Source: Sympetrum striolatum (Eukaryota; Arthropoda; Insecta; Odonata; Libellulidae). Taken from it: a stretch of DNA of 64,000 bases. A program made the position numbers and the translations under genes. Shown here one piece after another: positions 58,491 through 64,000 of the stretch (the stretch's first letter is position 1; each line of letters begins with the position of its first letter). The notes under the pieces were generated by a model. The model was not told where the DNA came from, did not search any database, and saw nothing but the letters and a program-made list of their open reading frames with translations. The DNA is taken from assembly GCA_947579665.1 (NCBI GenBank), contig OX388345.1, positions 71,415,454 to 71,479,453 of the forward strand, written 5' to 3'.

Positions 58491-59070
58491 AGGAAAATCC
58501 GCATAATATCGTCAGGAACCTTTCCAGTAGCCGAAATCAAAGCGAGTCAGCATCGATGACTGCGATTCGACTTCTTTTTCATTCCTCCCCACATTACCTT
58601 CCTCCCTGCTGGAGACACCTTATCTCTCTCCAACCCCTTTCAAACTAATCCGAGAAACGTTTGTAAACCACGAATCCCCTCCGAATTAGCGAGATATCGG
58701 TCGAGGAGGCGATCCTCGGGGGGCAAAACTCTTATCGTCAGTCGGCATCAAAGCCGGGACTCAACTTTAAATGGAAGATCCCCTTCGGAGAAAAAAAGTT
58801 AATTAAAAGGATATTGCTCCCTCCTCGAAAAATCCATCCGACGCGCGAGGAAGTCGGAGAAAGAATTTGGAAGGAAATGAGTGAAGGGCTTTCATTAGTC
58901 GAGGTAACGCGGGATGGCTTTCGTGCGGGAGTTTTGTATAGGACTGCATAGAGCTCCTTTTCAAATGCAGATCCATCCGGTCTCAAAAATAAAACGGGGG
59001 AATTGATTGCGCTACGAATTAAGGGCAGGAGAAAAAAGCTGGGGCTGCTTTGATTGAGCGGTCAAAGGGA
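58491..59070. other. GC/CpG-rich island
   Basis: An 82-codon minus frame at 58738-58986 is unrecognised. CpG is frequent, as in the other islands. Confidence 0.4.
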
Positions 59071-61160
59071 AAGAGGTGCAAGAGGAGATGAAATTGCACG
59101 TGATCGAGACTAAACAAATCGAAAAACAGTGAGCAGACACGTGTTCTCGATCAGGACAAGGGAGTTCTTGTTTCGACCGATCAGAAGGAATATCACGGAA
59201 GAAAAGGTAACTGAGTAACGTAACTAACCATATGAAATTGCCGATCTTTTGTGTTGACTCGAACTTGACAGCTCTGAAATGAGCGGCGAAAATGATTTCA
59301 ATATATCACGACATCTATTAAAATGTTAGAAAAATATAAAAAGGTGATAGCGGAAAAAATAAAATGAAAATTAGAGTTGAAAATTAAAGAAAAATCTTTG
59401 CACGATAAACACAAAATTGTTTACTGATGATTTAAATGAAAATGATTTTAATCAAAATCTTATTTAATACGTACGAAGTTGTCAAACGCTAGTTTTGGAA
59501 AAAATATTTATATTTACATCCTAATTCACCTTGCTTAAAGGTTGCCATTTCGATATTGTAGTTAGTGTCAGTATCACACCACATTAATTCCACAAAATTC
59601 ACCTAATCTTCATCAAAATCAGCCCTCATCGACATCATAGCAAGGGGAAAAAGCCAAATGAAACTTAAGCCACCATACTATTTTAATACTTTTACGATAA
59701 TTGCTGAATAAACTCGTAAACTTACACTCTACCAACAATACTAAATAGATTAGATGCAATTTAACAGGTTCATAAGAAACTTAAGCTTTATCACGCAAAA
59801 ATATCCAAGCATCATAATTTTTTAATGAAAACACTTATCAATACAAATAGTGCAGGTGTACGATCTGAAAAAGTTAATTGAAAGCACGAAAATATGTGAA
59901 ACAAGCTACAATTTACAATATCCAATGATAAAGCCAAGCTTAACTCCACCCCTGTATCGGAAAACGATCCAATATCTGAATCGTTATGACTAATTATTAA
60001 CGCGTGAGTGGCAGAAAACAAACGTTCAAACATAAGCTATTATATTTGGAACTTGTTATCAAAGGGCTCCATTCGAAAGAGAATAATTATAAGAATCTAA
60101 ACATTTTTGTAATTACGACAGTCCTAAATAATGTAGAAAGATAAAATTCTTTAATTTTTAACCCGTAACTGCTGAGTACTACTATGAAGCGACATTTGTT
60201 TCACAAAAGGATGCAATGATACTGGAATCGATATGTTCTGATAAATTTAATTTGTTTCCGACGCGTTCGTCAGAGGTTCAATCAACAAAGGATTTCGTTC
60301 ATAAACTAATCTTCCATGTATATCTTGATGTTTTTCATCAAATGATTCAATTACATGTATACCACAAGGCTTAAATATTAAGTCTTCTGCTGCTTTCGCT
60401 TTTTTGTGGTGCCAACTGATTTCTTTGGCAGACTGAATTGAATTCCCTTTTCAATTTCTAGATTAAAAAATTATATTTTTTATACTCATTTTTTAGTGGT
60501 AATCTCTCTTATTTCAAATTTAAATGGGCCTGGAAACGATAATGGTAATGAATTACATCAATTAATAAAATTAAATGGGCGAAAATACCTAAACGTATCA
60601 GAACTACCTTTTTTCAAAAACACTTTTTCAACGCAAAATGTTTAATATACCAGTACACTATATATCCAGCATTTCGCCACCCTTCTAAAATCAAACACTC
60701 AAAACTAAGTGAATATCAAAGCTTTTGCAGCTCTCGGCGAGCGAACTGTCAAATTCCCAACTCGTAATAACACCAAGAATGCTCATCTTTCCGGCAGCTC
60801 TCTTTGAACGGAATCTCACCAGTTCCACGAAACGGGATATATTTACATCCGCAATATAAATCCGTGAATTTATTTACTGTAGCAAGAAGGTGTTAATATG
60901 TACGTGCTAAACCGAAATTAATATTGATCACTAAAACTCAACGATATCCGACGAAATGTTCACTCAAATATCAAAAGATGATTCATATTCTATATCTATA
61001 TCACAATGAAACCATAAAGGGAAATAGTATTGCAGTAGCTTAAACCATCATTTTGAAAAATTTCAAATCGAAAAATTTTGATCAAATCATCGTCTAGCGA
61101 TAAATGGAAAATTTCACGGAAATTTGATAGAAAAGTAATATCGCAAATTATATTTTAACA
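59071..61160. other. AT-rich stretch, no gene seen
   Basis: A 73-codon minus frame (59812-60033) is unrecognised. A small GC-richer patch lies at 60.72-60.84 kb. No repeat was noticed before the cluster at 61.16 kb. Confidence 0.6.
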
Positions 61161-61500
61161 GGAATAACTTAGATGAGACATCACGATTTTTTATTTAATG
61201 CGATCGGACTGGCTTCAACTAGTTATATTTATACGACTAGTTGAAAACGGTCTGGTTAGCATTAAACTAAACATTTTGTGAAATTTTTTCTTAGTTATTT
61301 CCACTATTATTAACACAATGCAATTTCAATAATAGTTTTAACTACTCATAGTTATATAGTCGATAGTTGAGGGATTGTTATATTTGATGTAGTTTAGAAA
61401 TAGTTGAAACCGCTACGGTCGCATTAAACAAGAGATTTTGTGGAATTTCGTCTTAGTTAGTTCCACCGTTATATCCATAATGCAGTTTAGCCAAGTAACG
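61161..61500. repeat. Three-copy repeat: one inverted, two direct
   Basis: Direct units lie at 61241-61335 and 61404-61498 (period 163). Both start TTGAAA-CGG/CGC and share GCATTAAAC, ATTTTGTG-AATTT, CTTAGTTA-TTCCAC and ATAATGC/ACAATGC blocks. A third, inverted unit at about 61161-61220 (GGAATAACTTAGATG, then TTTAATGCGATC, GGCTTCAACTAGT) faces the first direct one, with ACTAGTTG and its complement at the turn. It could be a decayed foldback element followed by a duplication. Confidence 0.6.
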
Positions 61501-64000
61501 GCTTCTTCAATCAATTCTATATTCTAACAGATGTAAAAGTACCATGGTGCAGGAAACGTGTTAGCCATCCTTTTGTGGAATTCAGCTCGCTCTGATAGAC
61601 CGCCTAACGGTGCATCGCTTATCGTTTCCTCGAATTCACCGCTATTTCCCTTGATCCACCGATAATTAATTAGCGACAAGAGGAAAAAAGATCCGCATGA
61701 CTTATTCTTTTCAAGCAATAACCGAATCAGTCTGAATAAAGAGAGCTCGCCGTGAGTGTGAGTCATCATTTCCAGTTACTTTTTCCTCCATTGTCAGCCT
61801 AATTGCAAGACTTCGTAACGGCAATTGGTACAGACCAAAAATTACGGTTCTACGGAAACTCTCAAAGAGATGAGAATCAATAAATCAACCAAAAAATAAA
61901 TATAATAATATCGTAACAACAGTTCACATAATAATGATAATAAAACAATATATTGTGTGATCATCGGGTAACCAAGCTAAACGGACGAGTGTCGCCAACT
62001 CTAGCATCAGTACGTATTTCAATCCCGAAGTTTTTCTGATGGACAAAGCTTTCGAATCTTCAATCTTTAAATTCCTTGGTAAAGAGACTGAAGCTTGATA
62101 CTTAATAATTTCTCAAAACATAACTCTTTTAAAAATCAGGTTCCTTTTGACATTTTCTCATGATACAAATACATCCCGAATTTAAACCATCCAATTTTTT
62201 CTAACCCATCATTTCCCAAACTTTTCTTTGGGATGAACACGACGCGGATTCAGACATTTTTGATCGTTTTATGCAGTGAGTAGAAATTAATATTATATTT
62301 ATCAATAAATTAATTTCAGAAGAGTTTGCTCGCAAATTGGAGCCCTCAAGTTTCAAAGTTAGTACAACTTGGTTCAGAATTTAATGTAACTCGCCTCGAA
62401 TCACATTACATTCATGATGTCTCTTTAGAGCGATTAAAATTTGTGATATTCCTCGGAAACTTGATGGCTTTCCACGGGATATGTACATACGTAAACTTTG
62501 GTCTAATATGTCATTTATTTCACTTTGGGTTGGATATAATCATACTAATAAGTATGAAACCCTTGATAGGCGTACAATAGAAGTAAGTGCATGAACGGAA
62601 ACGAAATTTCGTAATTCCTGCATTGTTCTTTCACAGATTTAACTTACCCCATTTTTTGTTGACATATTTATTTTTCAACTGATATATTACGCCATTCGAC
62701 TGAGCCAAAGACGGCAGGACTGGTCGGCGCCAAAAGGGAAATTACTTGCGAAAGTGATTTGAGGTAAAATCCACCGGACGAACGATATCTATAGCTGGAG
62801 CGGCCAATGCAGTTGCCCTATTTAATCTTTCAAGTCGTTACTGTCGGGATCGAGGTATTGCTTTATGCTAGTTTCGACATCGAATTGTGAAAGTTAAGCA
62901 AACGTATTTTTTGGAAACTTAAAACGACATTTTATAACTTCTCCTTCCTTCCCCTCTCCTTTAAAGAGAACAAACACTACTATTAATTGAGTTGACTCAA
63001 ATATCCACTTGCAAATTTGGGTGAAATGATAACCCTGTCGTAATATGAATAGGTTCCGCGTAATTTTTATGATTCGCTATACTTTATGTCAATTGATAGT
63101 AAACAAATACATAACGCTTACGTTTTAAGTGATTCGATAATATCATAATATCTAACTCTCGGAATGATGTCTCTTTCACGTGAAGCGTTCAGAATAGCCA
63201 ATCTTGTTTCTACAGCGCTTAATTACAAGTAAGTGGCGTGACTCATAAATCTTTGTTTCAAATAAACGAAAAAAAAATATGTCGAGATATTTGTATGAAA
63301 AACTGATCATGGAAGACATTCTGAAGGAAAGATTCTACGAGTATTCTGCTGCTACTGAAACCAACCTGACGTTAAGGTAAACAATTTTGGAAGAACATTG
63401 AGATGAATTTATAAAGTTTTATGAGGAAACTATCAAGGGAATCATTTTCATTACTCTTGCTGAGCTTTACTTTTCTTTGCTGAGAGTACAGCATGTTCTA
63501 ACACAATAAATTTCTAAATAACCTTTTGGTAACATCTTTAATTGCACGAACATGTGGACATGATGAGTGAGTAAACTGAGATAGCCTGAAAAAATATTAC
63601 AAGGCAAACGAAGAATGAACACATTTGAGAGATAGAAATAGAAAAGAAAGTGTGTGGGAATAAAATGATTAACTCGGATTAGGGAAAAGCTGTAAACGAT
63701 AAAGTAGTCATTTATAAAAAATCTGTAGATAAACATGTGATGTGAATCGATGTATGTCGGTCAACAATATTCACCGATATCGTTGTATTCATATCAACTT
63801 ACCAATACATACTGATAAATAGATGTTGGTCATTTTTCCACGATATTATCCCTGACCCCATAAATTCGCACAGCTTCAATATCGCATTCTCCCACAGAAA
63901 ACGGTGAAATATTTGCGAAGGTCAACCCTTTTCCGTAATGATCTCTTCAACCGCTTCATGATCGCCCGAATATAATTGAAAGGACTGCGATAAAAAAAGC
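61501..64000. other. Mostly AT-rich, no gene seen
   Basis: A GC-richer patch at about 61540-61790 has an 81-codon minus frame, and another at 62690-62870 has none. Frames at 62326-62580 (plus) and 63467-63736 (minus) are unrecognised. No RNA gene or clear repeat is visible up to the window edge. Confidence 0.6.

Noticed and set aside
1..64000. Conserved microRNA genes
   Set aside because: I looked for well-known arthropod mature microRNA sequences by eye and found none; the hairpins seen are too short for precursors.
1..64000. CRISPR arrays, phage, operons or a bacterial origin
   Set aside because: No regularly spaced direct repeats and no dense coding; composition and repeats are those of animal nuclear DNA.

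Overview
The window looks like non-coding nuclear DNA from an arthropod, most likely an insect. It is AT-rich and full of short decayed repeats. No reading frame longer than about 240 codons is open on either strand, and I recognise no host exon, rRNA gene, functional tRNA gene, operon or CRISPR array. The arthropod guess rests on repeat types: tRNA-derived SINE heads with readable A and B boxes, a non-LTR reverse-transcriptase C-terminal relic with a GAT-repeat tail, a non-LTR 3' tail ending in TAA repeats, a hAT-like end, and a conserved dispersed repeat that I recall from many insect genomes. The species cannot be named. The window could be intergenic or inside a very long intron.

Layout: 1-9 kb is AT-rich DNA with a CpG-containing island (4.7-5.4 kb), a 162-bp tandem duplication (5.4-5.7 kb), two copies of one repeat of which the first carries a foldback insertion (6.65-7.75 kb), and a retroelement-like 3' end (7.86-8.19 kb). 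9-24 kb holds several SINE copies, including a head-to-head palindromic pair at 17.0 kb, a purine/pyrimidine-rich low-complexity block at 15.7-16.7 kb, and small hairpins. 24.8-25.8 kb holds a retroelement inserted into another. 26-41 kb is mostly AT-rich with GC-richer islands, a 240-bp foldback element (35.3-35.6 kb) and two more SINEs (36.5-36.9 kb). 41-53 kb has a hAT-like end, a possible Penelope-type tail, a short tandem repeat and more SINE fragments. 53.3-55.5 kb is the most structured part: two 75-77 bp units, each bounded by TTAA, enclose a roughly 1-kb element with inverted ends that carries the reverse-transcriptase relic. The last 9 kb is AT-rich apart from a three-copy repeat at 61.2-61.5 kb.

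Across the whole window, blocks of 200-900 bp with higher GC and plenty of CpG alternate with AT-rich stretches. The longer chance ORFs fall in these blocks. They may be regulatory DNA or old single-copy sequence, but nothing in them proves a function. No previously undescribed gene system is supported. The best leads are the TTAA-bounded arrangement, the palindromic SINE pair, the foldback elements, and a 20-bp motif shared in opposite orientation by two repeats.
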